Assembly: GCF_001021505.1 (NCBI RefSeq)
Contig: NZ_LDPO01000014.1
Span: forward strand, 1 to 64,000
Reading direction: 5' to 3'
DNA length: 64,000 bases
Source: Mycolicibacter heraklionensis
GTDB taxonomy: Bacteria > Actinomycetota > Actinomycetes > Mycobacteriales > Mycobacteriaceae
Part shown: positions 56,779 through 64,000 of the stretch, piece by piece
Numbering within the stretch: position 1 is the stretch's first letter
How the letters are laid out: each line of letters opens with the position of its first letter
Notes under the pieces: model-generated
The model's input: the letters and a program-made list of their open reading frames with translations, nothing else
Database searches by the model: none
What the model was told of the DNA's origin: nothing
Made by a program: the position numbers and the translations under genes

Positions 56779-59754
56779 TCAGCTTCCGCTGTCGGAACTC
56801 GCGCTGGGCGTCCCGGGCGCGCCCGGGGTTCCGTCGGCGCTGCCGTTGCCGCCGACGCCGCCGGCCTGACCAGCCGCGCCGTCCGCACCGCCGTTGGCGC
56901 CGTTGCCCCCGACGCCGCCGCTGCCGTCGCCGTTCGGGCCGACCTGTCCGCCGGTACCACCTGCGCCGCCCGCGCCCCCGGCACCGCCGGGACCGGTCTC
57001 GGTGGCGCCTGCGCCATTACCGCCGTTCCCGCCGGCACCGCCGTCGCCACCGTTGGCCGCCGCGGTGCCAGTGCCACCGGCGCCGCCATTGCCGCCGACG
57101 CCGCCGGCGCCTCCCGGCTGCGTGGTGGCGTCGGTCGCGTCGCCAGCCGGCGTGGTGTAGTCGGCGCCGCTGGTGCCGGCGTTGCCGCCCTGCCCGCCGT
57201 TGCCACCGGTACCGCCATCCAGCCCGATGCCGCCATTTCCGCCGGTCCCACCCTGCACGGTGGTGCTGCCTCCGCCGGTGCCGCCGTTGCCGCCAGTGCT
57301 GCCCGCACCGACGCCGGTACCACCTGTGCCTCCGGTGCCGCCGGCGACGCCGCCGGAAATGTAGTTGGTGCCGCTGCCCGCGGCGCCGTCCCCGCCGGTG
57401 CCGCCGGTGCCGCCGTTGACTCCGGTGCCACCGGTCCCACCCTGGCCACCGTTGGCCATACCGCCCGCTCCGCCTACGCCACCATCACCGCCGGTGCCGG
57501 CATTTCCGGCGCCACCGCCACCACCGCCACCGCCACCGGCGGCGCCGCCGCTGGGCGACGTGTCTGGGGTTCCGCCCAAGTTGTTGAAGTTGTTGAGCAG
57601 GCCGCCCAACCCGGTGCCGCCGACACCCCCGGCGCCGCCTTGGCCGGCGACCCCGCCACCGCTGGTGCCCCCGGCCCCGCCGGCACCGCCGGCACCACCG
57701 CTGCCGCTGAACGGGCTGCCGGCGCCGCCGCTTCCACCGCTACCGCCGTAGCCGGCCAACGCTCCTTCGGAGCCGTTGCCACCCGCACCGCCGACGCCGC
57801 CGACGCCGCCGTTGCCGCCGATCGGCGAGGCTATGGCACCGCCGCCGCCCGTTCCGCCATTGCCGGCAACGGCGTCAGTGCCGCTGGCGTTGCCGCCATT
57901 ACCGCCTGCGCCGCCAGTGCCGGGCGTACCCGAGCCGCCCAGGAAGCCGCCGCCGCTGCCGTCGCCACCGTTGCCGCCGTCGCCTGCGAGACCGCCGGCG
58001 CCGCTGGCGATGCCCCCGGCCCCGCCGGCCCCGCCGTCGGCGCCACTGCCGCCGAAAATGCCGCTGGCGGAGGTCAGTGTGGATAGGGGATTTTCGGACA
58101 GCCCGGCGAGCTTGTCGAGCTGGGCCTGCAGTTCCTCAGTGGACTTCCCGCTGAGGAGCGCGAGCTGAGTGATGAACGCACCGAACTGATCGGGCGAGCT
58201 GATAAGGCCGCCCAGCGAACCGGCATTGCCGCCACCGCCGCCGGTACCGGCGATGCCGCCGGTTCCGGTGCTGGCGCCGCCCGTTCCGCCGGCACCGCCC
58301 GCACCGGCCTGGCCGCCGCTGAGCAGACTGCCTATCCCGCCCGCACCGCCGTCGCCGCCTGCACCGGCGACACTGTTGACACCGGAGACCGCGCCGCCGT
58401 CGCCACCGACTCCACCCGCGCCACCGGTGCTGCCGAAGATCGTCATAGCGATGCCGCCGAAGCCTCCGTCACCGCCCGCACCTGCGGTGCTACCGTCACC
58501 GCCCGCGTCGCCGCCCGCACCACCATTGCCGGCCGCCCCGCCATTGCCGCCGAAGATCGCAATGACGGAACCGCCGTGACCACCGGTGCCGCCGGCGCCG
58601 CCGGTGGTCAGGTCACCGTCGCTGGCTCCGCCGGCTCCGCCCGTGCCGCCGCTACCGCCGGTAAGGCCGAAGACGGAGGTGGCGCCGCCGCCCATTCCGC
58701 CATTTCCGCCGGCCCCCCCGGTGTCGCCGTCGCCGCCAGCGCCGCCCTGTCCGCCGGAGCTGCCGACGACCCCAGTCACCTGAGACGTCGAAAAGCCTCC
58801 GCTGCCTCCGCTTCCGCCGGCGCCACCGGTCAGCCCGCTACCACCGGCTCCGCCGTTTCCGCCTTCGCCGCCGATCTTGAACAGGTACGCGCCACTGTGC
58901 TTAACGCCGCTATCGGGGGCACCGCCGGCCACAGCCAGGGAACCGCCGTTGCCACCCAGGCCGCCGTTGCCGCCGGTGCCATCCGCCGCATCGCCCCCAG
59001 CTCCGCCGTTTCCGCCGACACCGCCGAAGGAGAACCACTTTCCGGCCGCGCCCCCGCCGTCGCCGCCGTCGCCACCGTTACCGCCGGCCAGGCCCGCGCC
59101 ACCGTCGCCGCCCGCCCCGCCGATACCGATCAGGGTGCCGCTGGTGCCGCCGTCGCCGCCGTCGGCGCCATCGCCACCGATCCCGCCGGCGCCACCATTG
59201 CCGAAGAGCCCGGCCGCGCCGCCGTTGCCGCCGGCCAGGCCGGCCACATCGGAGTCATAGCCCGCGCCGCCGTCGCCGAACAGCCAGCCACCGCCGCCAC
59301 CGTTGGGGTCGACGTCGGTGCCGTCGACACCGTTGCAGATCAGCCCGCACACGGAATCGGAAGCGAACAGCGGATTGATCAGGTCGCCGAACTGCTGCCC
59401 GAACGAGCTGGACATCCAGTCCTGCATACCGGCGTGCAGATCCAGGTAGATGCTCTGCGCGAAGTCATCGAGACTGACGGTCGAGAAGCTGAAGTCGGCC
59501 GCGCCCACACCGTCGAACCAGGTCGACAGATCCCCAAGGCCCAGGGCGTCGGGGTCGAACACCGCGGTGCCGACATCACCCGGGTTGAACCAGCTGGCCG
59601 GGTCCAACCAGTAGCTCGGGTCGAGCAGATCTTCCAGGTCGGCGCTCGCTGTCGGCGCGAATCCCAGGGGGCTCAACCCCAGGGCCAGCGCGGCGCCCGC
59701 TGCCAGAGTGCGGCGACGGTGCTGGGGTGCAACGGATTTGCGCTGGCGCGACAT
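56779..59754 (-). CDS. Sec-exported PGRS-type glycine-rich protein (no PE domain)
   Basis: This 991-residue protein begins with a signal peptide ending PTASA/DL (about residue 39) and a mature start of ADLEDLLDPSYWLDPASWFNPG. A non-repetitive region of about 100 residues follows, then a long glycine-rich tract of GGxGG and GNGG units from about residue 150 to the end, interrupted near 520-560 by a non-repetitive stretch (FGAFITQLALLSGKSTEELQ). The repeat is of the PE_PGRS kind, but there is no PE domain. Surface location is likely. The DNA is a GCC-rich low-complexity tract in which many false ORFs arise. Confidence 0.85.
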   Translation of the reverse strand: MSRQRKSVAPQHRRRTLAAGAALALGLSPLGFAPTASADLEDLLDPSYWLDPASWFNPGDVGTAVFDPDALGLGDLSTWFDGVGAADFSFSTVSLDDFAQSIYLDLHAGMQDWMSSSFGQQFGDLINPLFASDSVCGLICNGVDGTDVDPNGGGGGWLFGDGGAGYDSDVAGLAGGNGGAAGLFGNGGAGGIGGDGADGGDGGTSGTLIGIGGAGGDGGAGLAGGNGGDGGDGGGAAGKWFSFGGVGGNGGAGGDAADGTGGNGGLGGNGGSLAVAGGAPDSGVKHSGAYLFKIGGEGGNGGAGGSGLTGGAGGSGGSGGFSTSQVTGVVGSSGGQGGAGGDGDTGGAGGNGGMGGGATSVFGLTGGSGGTGGAGGASDGDLTTGGAGGTGGHGGSVIAIFGGNGGAAGNGGAGGDAGGDGSTAGAGGDGGFGGIAMTIFGSTGGAGGVGGDGGAVSGVNSVAGAGGDGGAGGIGSLLSGGQAGAGGAGGTGGASTGTGGIAGTGGGGGNAGSLGGLISSPDQFGAFITQLALLSGKSTEELQAQLDKLAGLSENPLSTLTSASGIFGGSGADGGAGGAGGIASGAGGLAGDGGNGGDGSGGGFLGGSGTPGTGGAGGNGGNASGTDAVAGNGGTGGGGAIASPIGGNGGVGGVGGAGGNGSEGALAGYGGSGGSGGAGSPFSGSGGAGGAGGAGGTSGGGVAGQGGAGGVGGTGLGGLLNNFNNLGGTPDTSPSGGAAGGGGGGGGGAGNAGTGGDGGVGGAGGMANGGQGGTGGTGVNGGTGGTGGDGAAGSGTNYISGGVAGGTGGTGGTGVGAGSTGGNGGTGGGSTTVQGGTGGNGGIGLDGGTGGNGGQGGNAGTSGADYTTPAGDATDATTQPGGAGGVGGNGGAGGTGTAAANGGDGGAGGNGGNGAGATETGPGGAGGAGGAGGTGGQVGPNGDGSGGVGGNGANGGADGAAGQAGGVGGNGSADGTPGAPGTPSASSDSGS

Positions 59755-59894
59755 TAGGTGCCTCTCGGTGCAGCGGTCGCGGCCATAACGCCGAACCAGA
59801 TTTAGGGGTCTCCGATGGGGAATTTACCGTAACTTAACAAAGCCTGCAGTCCACTGGATGTTCGCTGCGGATTGCCCCGAAGAAACCTGTGAGG

Positions 59895-61436
59895 TCACTG
59901 TCCGTCTGGTTCGCCGGAAAGCACCTCGCGGAGCTGGTACTTCACCACTTTCCCGGACTGTGTGCGGGGCAAGGCGTCGACGAACTCCAGCCGGATCGGC
60001 AGTTTGAACGCCGCAAGCTTGGCCCGGGCATGCTCGCGCAGCTCATCTAGCTCTAACGTCGCGCCCGGCCGCAGCACCACCACGGCCGTCACCGCCTCGC
60101 CCCACTTCTCGTGCGGGGTGCCCAGCACCGCCACTTCGGCGACGGCCGGATGCCCGTAGAGGACGTCTTCGACCTCGGCCGGGTAGACGTTCTCGCCACC
60201 GGAGATCACCATGTCCTTCACCCGGTCGAGCACCCAGACATAACCCTCGTCGTCGGCCTGCCCGATATCGCCGGTGTGAAACCAGCCCTCGGCGTCGATC
60301 ACCGCCGCGGTGGCCTCCGGGTTCCGCCAGTAGCCGGCCATCACCTGCGGCCCGCGCACGCAGATCTCCCCGCGCACGCCGGCGGGCACCGGCCGGTTCT
60401 CGAGATCGACAAGCCGCACATCCGACAGTGGCAGCACCTGGTTGCCCGCGGCGCCGATCTTCACGCCGACCTCATCGGTGCGCAGCACCAAGGCCAGGGG
60501 GGCGGTCTCGGTGAGGCCGTAGCCCTGCGCGAAGGGGATGCCCCGCTCGGCGTAGCGGTGGATCAGCGGCTCGGGCACCGGCGCGCCACCGCAGACGAAG
60601 CTGCGCACGCTGGACAGGTCGGTGTCGGCGAATTCCGGCCGTTGGCTCATGAACAGGAACATCGCCGGCACCCCGAACATGGTGGTGATCCGCTCTTCGG
60701 CGATGAGTCGCAGCGCTTCGGCGGGATCGAAGGTGGGCATCAGCACGATCCGGCCGCCCTTCTGCAAGGTCAGCAGAGTGGTGACGTTGAGCCCGCCGAT
60801 GTGAAACAACGGCGCGCAGACCAACGACACGTCGTTCTGGCTGGTGTCGAACGTCAGCAGGGCATTGATGTTGTTCCAGAACAGGTTTGCGTGGGTGAGC
60901 ATGGCGCCCTTGGGATGCCCGGTGGTCCCGGAGGTGTACATGATCACCGCGATGTCGTCGGGCTCGGCGAATACCGGGGCGGTCAGTGGTGCCCGCCCGG
61001 CCAGCAGCTCGTCGAGCACCTCCCAGCCCGGGACCGGGGCCAGCGCAATCACCCGGCGCAGCCCGGCCTGCGCACGCACCGGATCGATCACCGTGGCGCG
61101 CTCAGCGTCGGCCACCAGGGTGTGCGCCTGCGCGTTGCCCAGGATGTAGCCGAGCTCGTCGGCGGTCAGTCGCCAGTTCAGCGGCACGAAAGAGGCGCCG
61201 ATCCGTGCGGCGGCGAACAGCGTGACCAGAAAGTCCGGGTGGTTCAGGCCCGCGTAGCCGACCCGATCCCCGCGCTGCATGCCCCCGGCGGCCAGTTCGG
61301 CCGCCAGCCGGTCGATGCGATCCGCGAAATCTCGGTAGGTCCACGTGCTTTCGCCGTAGGTGATGGCCGGCAGGTTCGGCGTCGCCGCGGCCCGCCGAGA
61401 GATCCAGGAGCCGAGATCGATCGGGGGAACGTCCAC
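59895..61436 (-). CDS. Acyl-CoA synthetase (FadD type)
   Basis: This 513-residue ANL-superfamily enzyme activates a carboxylic acid with ATP and joins it to CoA. Motifs are the P-loop MYTSGTTGHPKGAML, YGLTETAPLA, WFHTGDIG and the C-terminal catalytic Lys in RTQSGKVVKYQLR. Starts at GTG 61436 with TAGCGT 7 bases upstream. It lies upstream of the PGRS-type gene on the same strand, 140 bases apart. Acid specificity is unknown. Confidence 0.93.
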   Translation of the reverse strand: MDVPPIDLGSWISRRAAATPNLPAITYGESTWTYRDFADRIDRLAAELAAGGMQRGDRVGYAGLNHPDFLVTLFAAARIGASFVPLNWRLTADELGYILGNAQAHTLVADAERATVIDPVRAQAGLRRVIALAPVPGWEVLDELLAGRAPLTAPVFAEPDDIAVIMYTSGTTGHPKGAMLTHANLFWNNINALLTFDTSQNDVSLVCAPLFHIGGLNVTTLLTLQKGGRIVLMPTFDPAEALRLIAEERITTMFGVPAMFLFMSQRPEFADTDLSSVRSFVCGGAPVPEPLIHRYAERGIPFAQGYGLTETAPLALVLRTDEVGVKIGAAGNQVLPLSDVRLVDLENRPVPAGVRGEICVRGPQVMAGYWRNPEATAAVIDAEGWFHTGDIGQADDEGYVWVLDRVKDMVISGGENVYPAEVEDVLYGHPAVAEVAVLGTPHEKWGEAVTAVVVLRPGATLELDELREHARAKLAAFKLPIRLEFVDALPRTQSGKVVKYQLREVLSGEPDGQ

Positions 61437-61837
61437 CTCACGAACGCTAGCCCGCGGGCTCTCGGCGCAGGGGCGGTTCGCAGCACCAACACCGTGAGCA
61501 CCGTTGACGCGATTTATCGATCGCGCTGATTTTTTTATCCAGAAGGTGATTGAACTTCAATAAAAGATAGGAGCCGCGGGGGCTTTTATGTGGATAGCTG
61601 AATCATTTGCCGTGTGTTCGGGCCGAGCCTTTGTGACGCCGGTCTCAATTATGGGCGTTACCAGGGAGAATGCTGTGTTCGTAGCTGTGGTGACGAGCGC
61701 GGTGACGGAAAGTGAACGGCCTTTGAACAATGTTATTCCGGGTCTTTTCGGCTCGCCGAATTGGGCGAGAAACGACTAAGTTCGGCCTCGCCCGAGCGGA
61801 GCGTCGCCGGGCCGTCTACTGAAGAAGGGCTTGGCGG
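61437..61837. other. AT-rich intergenic region with hairpins and a doubtful 63-codon ORF
   Basis: This 401-base gap between divergent genes is clearly less GC-rich than its surroundings. It holds a CGCGAT/ATCGCG hairpin (61508-61525) followed by T7 (61530-61536), which reads as an intrinsic terminator on the plus strand although no plus gene precedes it. It also holds the palindrome ATTGAA-C-TTCAAT (61549-61561) and a plus-strand frame 61588-61779 with unusual codon use and only a weak ribosome site. The ORF is doubtful. The region may be a long leader or a small-RNA locus for the exported protein at 61838. Confidence 0.4.
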
Positions 61838-62416
61838 ATGAGTGGTCCCCGACGCGGCGGTTCGGGACGAGGACAGCGGGCGGCTGCCCGTGTGACGGCC
61901 ACGATGGTGTCCGCGGGACTCTGCTTGCTCGTCGCACCGGCGGCGCACGCCGACCTCGACGACTTACTCGACACGGTGATCGGCGCGGCCAGCGCCGGCC
62001 CCGACCCAGTTGATGTGGTCGACATTCCTGCCGGCTCGGTGGATCTGGACGCCTCCGGCGTTCTTCAGGACCCGCTGGCACAGCTCGATCAGGTGTTGCA
62101 TGGCGCACCCGGGCAACTCAGTCCGGAGCCGGCCACCGCGGGCACGCCCACCGAGGCCAACTCGGACAGTCCCTCCGACACCACCCCGGCTCCCGCGAAC
62201 GGCGAGCATCAAACCGGAAACTCCGAAAACTCCAACAACTCCACCAGCTTCCCGAAGCTCAGCATGCCCAGCGGCGGCAATGGTGGCGGCGGCTCCGGCG
62301 GTGGCGGTAACGGCTCAGGTGCCCCGGGCGGCAATAACAACAAGACCAAGGCGAACACCAGCGCCACCAAGCCCGGTGCCGATCTGCCGAAAGCCGAGGG
62401 CGACGTCGTCCACTAG
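61838..62416 (+). CDS. Sec-exported low-complexity protein with ADLDDLL module
   Basis: This 192-residue protein has a signal peptide ending APAAHA/DL and a mature start of ADLDDLLDTVIGAAS. A short acidic region and a Gly/Asn/Ser/Pro-rich remainder containing GGNGGGGSGGGGN follow, with the C-terminus ADLPKAEGDVVH. The post-cleavage motif is the same as in the PGRS-type protein and the two PecA-like proteases in this window. No enzymatic domain is visible. It follows the AT-rich intergenic region. Confidence 0.75.
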   Translation: MSGPRRGGSGRGQRAAARVTATMVSAGLCLLVAPAAHADLDDLLDTVIGAASAGPDPVDVVDIPAGSVDLDASGVLQDPLAQLDQVLHGAPGQLSPEPATAGTPTEANSDSPSDTTPAPANGEHQTGNSENSNNSTSFPKLSMPSGGNGGGGSGGGGNGSGAPGGNNNKTKANTSATKPGADLPKAEGDVVH

Positions 62417-62460
62417 CGCCTGGGCTGCAGCGCTGCGCCGATCGATGGCAGGCTGAACCG

Positions 62461-63573
62461 GTGCCCGGTTCGATCTGCGACATCCTGCCGTCCGCGGCCG
62501 CGCTGCTGGGGGTTCCGGGCGCGATCGACACACTCGGTCTGCGTGAGCGCGTCGGGGACGTGCGGCGGGTGGTGGTGGTGCTGGTCGACGGGCTGGGCTA
62601 TCAGTTGTTGCCGCAATTGACGCAGGATGCGCCTCTGCTGGCCTCGGTGCTGGCCGGCGCCACCGGCCAACTGAGCGAGCTGTCGTGCACCTTCCCCTCC
62701 ACCACACCCACCAGCCTGGTCTCGCTGGGTACCGGCGTACTGCCGGGCGAGCACGGCGTGCTGGGCTTCACCGTCAATGTTCCCGGAACCGATGAGGTGC
62801 TCACGCACATCTTCTGGGCCGACGATCCGCCGCCGGCGGCCTGGCAGCCGGTGCCCACCTGGTTCGAGCGGCTGCGCGACGCCGGCGTGGGGGCCCGTGC
62901 CGTACTGCCGGAGATGTTCATCGGCAGTGGGCTGACCGAGTCCGCCTACCGAGGCGCGGAGTTCTGCCCGGTGGTCAAGGGCGAGCCCTATGCCCAGCGG
63001 GTCGTCACCGAGCTGGCTTCGCCGGGCCTGGTCTATGGCTACACCGCGGCACTCGACCACGCCGCGCACGTGTCGGGGATCGGTTCACCGCACTGGCACG
63101 CCGCCGCCGCCAAAGTCGATGCGCTGCTGCGGCATCTCCTCGAGGAACTGCCCCGCGACGCGGCCCTGGTAGTCACCGCGGACCACGGCGGGCTCAACGT
63201 GCCCGAGGAGGCTCGCATCGACCTGGACGCCGACCCGGCGCTGCGTGCCGGAATCCGGGTGGTCGCCGGCGAGCCGCGGGTGCGCTACCTGCACACCGAG
63301 CCCGGTGCCACGGCTGACGTGCTGGCGGCCTGGACGGAGCGGCTGGCCGGGCGGGCCGTGGTGCAGACCCGCGAACAGGCCATTGCCTCCGGGGTTTTCG
63401 GGCCGGTGCGCGAGGGCCACCTGGCACGCATCGGCGACATTGTCGTGACCTGTACCGGCGACACCGCCATCCTGGCGACCGAACACGAGCCGCCGCAGAC
63501 GGTGCAGCTGGTCGGGTTCCACGGCGGGCTCACCCCGGCCGAGACGGCCATCCCGCTGATCGTCTTTCGCTGA
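62461..63573 (+). CDS. Nucleotide pyrophosphatase/phosphodiesterase family protein
   Basis: This 370-residue alkaline-phosphatase-fold protein begins at GTG 62461. Metal-site and nucleophile motifs are VVVLVDGLGYQLL, STTPTSLVSLGTG (likely Thr nucleophile), GYTAALDHAAHVSG and VVTADHGG. There is no signal peptide, so it acts in the cytosol or is peripheral. It is usually annotated as type I phosphodiesterase/nucleotide pyrophosphatase. The stop TGA is the first TGA of repeat copy 4. Confidence 0.85.
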   Translation: MPGSICDILPSAAALLGVPGAIDTLGLRERVGDVRRVVVVLVDGLGYQLLPQLTQDAPLLASVLAGATGQLSELSCTFPSTTPTSLVSLGTGVLPGEHGVLGFTVNVPGTDEVLTHIFWADDPPPAAWQPVPTWFERLRDAGVGARAVLPEMFIGSGLTESAYRGAEFCPVVKGEPYAQRVVTELASPGLVYGYTAALDHAAHVSGIGSPHWHAAAAKVDALLRHLLEELPRDAALVVTADHGGLNVPEEARIDLDADPALRAGIRVVAGEPRVRYLHTEPGATADVLAAWTERLAGRAVVQTREQAIASGVFGPVREGHLARIGDIVVTCTGDTAILATEHEPPQTVQLVGFHGGLTPAETAIPLIVFR

Positions 63574-63627
63574 CTCTGCGTCCAGGGCGTACTCCACTCG
63601 AACTTTTCCGCCCTACGCGCAGAGTCA
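63571..63627. repeat. TGACTCTGCG inverted-repeat element, copy 4
   Basis: TGACTCTGCG and CGCAGAGTCA bound a 57-base element whose left TGA is the stop codon of the phosphodiesterase gene. It ends 13 bases before the stop of the convergent antiporter gene. Its interior (CTCCACTCGAACTTTTCCGC) is close to that of copy 1. Confidence 0.85.
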
Positions 63628-63639
63628 TCGCCGGGAGCG

Positions 63640-64000
63640 TTACTCCTTGTCGCCGTACTCGTCGAACCAGTGCGCCAGCTTGCCGCGCCGGCTGACCGCC
63701 CGCAGGCGGCGTTCGGCCGACAGGCGGGTCTTGCTGGTGGTGACGATGAGCAGCTCGTCGCCGACGGTGATGCGGGTGTCGGGCTGGGGGACGAAGGTGT
63801 CGCCCTTGCGGATGATCAAGGTGATGACGCTCGGGTCGGGCAGGCGGAGTTCGAGCACTGAGACGTTGTGCAGCTTCGAACCCGGCTGCACGGTCATCGT
63901 CAGCAGCTCGGCCTCCAAGACGTCCAGCGGCGCCGCCTCCACCTGAATCTCGCGGGTGGTGTCCCGCGGGATCAGTCGCAGCCAGTGCGCGAAAAGGCCC
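63640..64000 (-). CDS. C-terminal part of a K+/H+ antiporter with RCK_C/TrkA_C domain (partial)
   Basis: The minus-strand frame enters at the right edge (LFAHWLRLIPRDTTREIQ) and continues about 120 codons to the stop. The TrkA_C/RCK_C fold is visible in AELLTMTVQPGSKL, VSVLELRLPDPSVITLIIRKGD and ITVGDELLIVTT, ending RGKLAHWFDEYGDKE. This tail pattern is typical of CvrA/NhaP2-like potassium/proton antiporters. The membrane part lies outside the window, so the specificity cannot be confirmed. Confidence 0.75.
   Translation of the reverse strand, partial: GLFAHWLRLIPRDTTREIQVEAAPLDVLEAELLTMTVQPGSKLHNVSVLELRLPDPSVITLIIRKGDTFVPQPDTRITVGDELLIVTTSKTRLSAERRLRAVSRRGKLAHWFDEYGDKE

Noticed and set aside
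56734..58086. Plus-strand Ala/Pro-rich frames opposite the PGRS tract
   Set aside because: They are the complement of GGC-rich glycine codons and arise automatically; no starts or domains.
56894..59330. Possible CRISPR or tandem-repeat array in the GCC-rich region
   Set aside because: The periodicity is from glycine codons of the PGRS-type protein; there are no constant repeats with unique spacers and no cas genes.
61588..61779. 63-codon ORF in the AT-rich gap
   Set aside because: Codon use is unlike its neighbours, the ribosome site is weak and no motif is present; listed only as part of the intergenic entry.

Overview
The window is high-GC mycobacterial chromosome. It has a complete dnaK-grpE-dnaJ-hspR operon with HspR boxes, LpqJ-, TtfA- and EtfD-type genes, a PGRS-type glycine-rich protein, PecA-type aspartic proteases and mycothiol-dependent-isomerase relatives. 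From memory of the M. tuberculosis map it matches the Rv0332-Rv0391 neighbourhood. There are no PE, PPE or ESX genes; the PGRS and PecA-type domains ride on Sec signal peptides instead. This fits a non-tuberculous mycobacterium, perhaps near the M. terrae/Mycolicibacter group (species-level guess, low confidence).

Layout. 1-152: truncated histidine kinase tail. 172-9080: Rv0332-Rv0338c-like core (MDMPI-fold protein, SnoaL-like protein, rmlA, aspC, etfD), interrupted by a TetR/carotenoid-oxygenase pair with its own palindromic operators and a small 2TM protein. 9297-13361: two paralogous one-TM Ser/Thr/Pro-rich proteins, a DUF3054-like protein, lipoprotein LpqJ, a 60-residue membrane protein and an amino-acid permease. 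13433-18890: accessory segment with a gene remnant, a VapBC-like toxin-antitoxin pair under a perfect palindrome, DoxX/TetR, YjbR-like protein, FAD monooxygenase and a cytochrome P450/TetR pair. 19036-23194: heat-shock operon. 23262-37795: aldose epimerase, flavohaemoglobin-like reductase, GAP protein, a MerT-like membrane protein behind a CsoR-like palindrome, TetR, clpB with its own HspR-like box, two tandem secreted aspartic proteases, ttfA, SDR, pyrE, a lipoprotein, a SPOUT methyltransferase and an exported protein. 37902-48305: GH76-like hydrolase, DedA, fba, an IS110-type element with a broken transposase, a membrane protein, DUF3151-like protein, CDF transporter, M50 peptidase, an Rv0358-like protein, purA and a thioesterase. 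48302-64000: DoxX-like protein, Na+/H+ antiporter, purT-like, rhodanese, metZ, secreted proteins, SDR, ICL/PEP-mutase protein, fadE, the PGRS-type protein, acyl-CoA synthetase, phosphodiesterase and the end of a K+/H+ antiporter.

How parts work together. HspR boxes upstream of dnaK and clpB tie the chaperone operon and the disaggregase into one heat-shock circuit. EtfD, FadE, acyl-CoA synthetase and several redox enzymes serve lipid oxidation. Many genes have a TANNNT box 6-8 bases before the start codon, suggesting leaderless transcripts. A short inverted repeat (TGACTCTGCG...CGCAGAGTCA) occurs four times at gene ends and in three cases provides a stop codon or C-terminal codons. The block from the flavohaemoglobin to the thioesterase is inverted relative to the M. 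tuberculosis order as I remember it.
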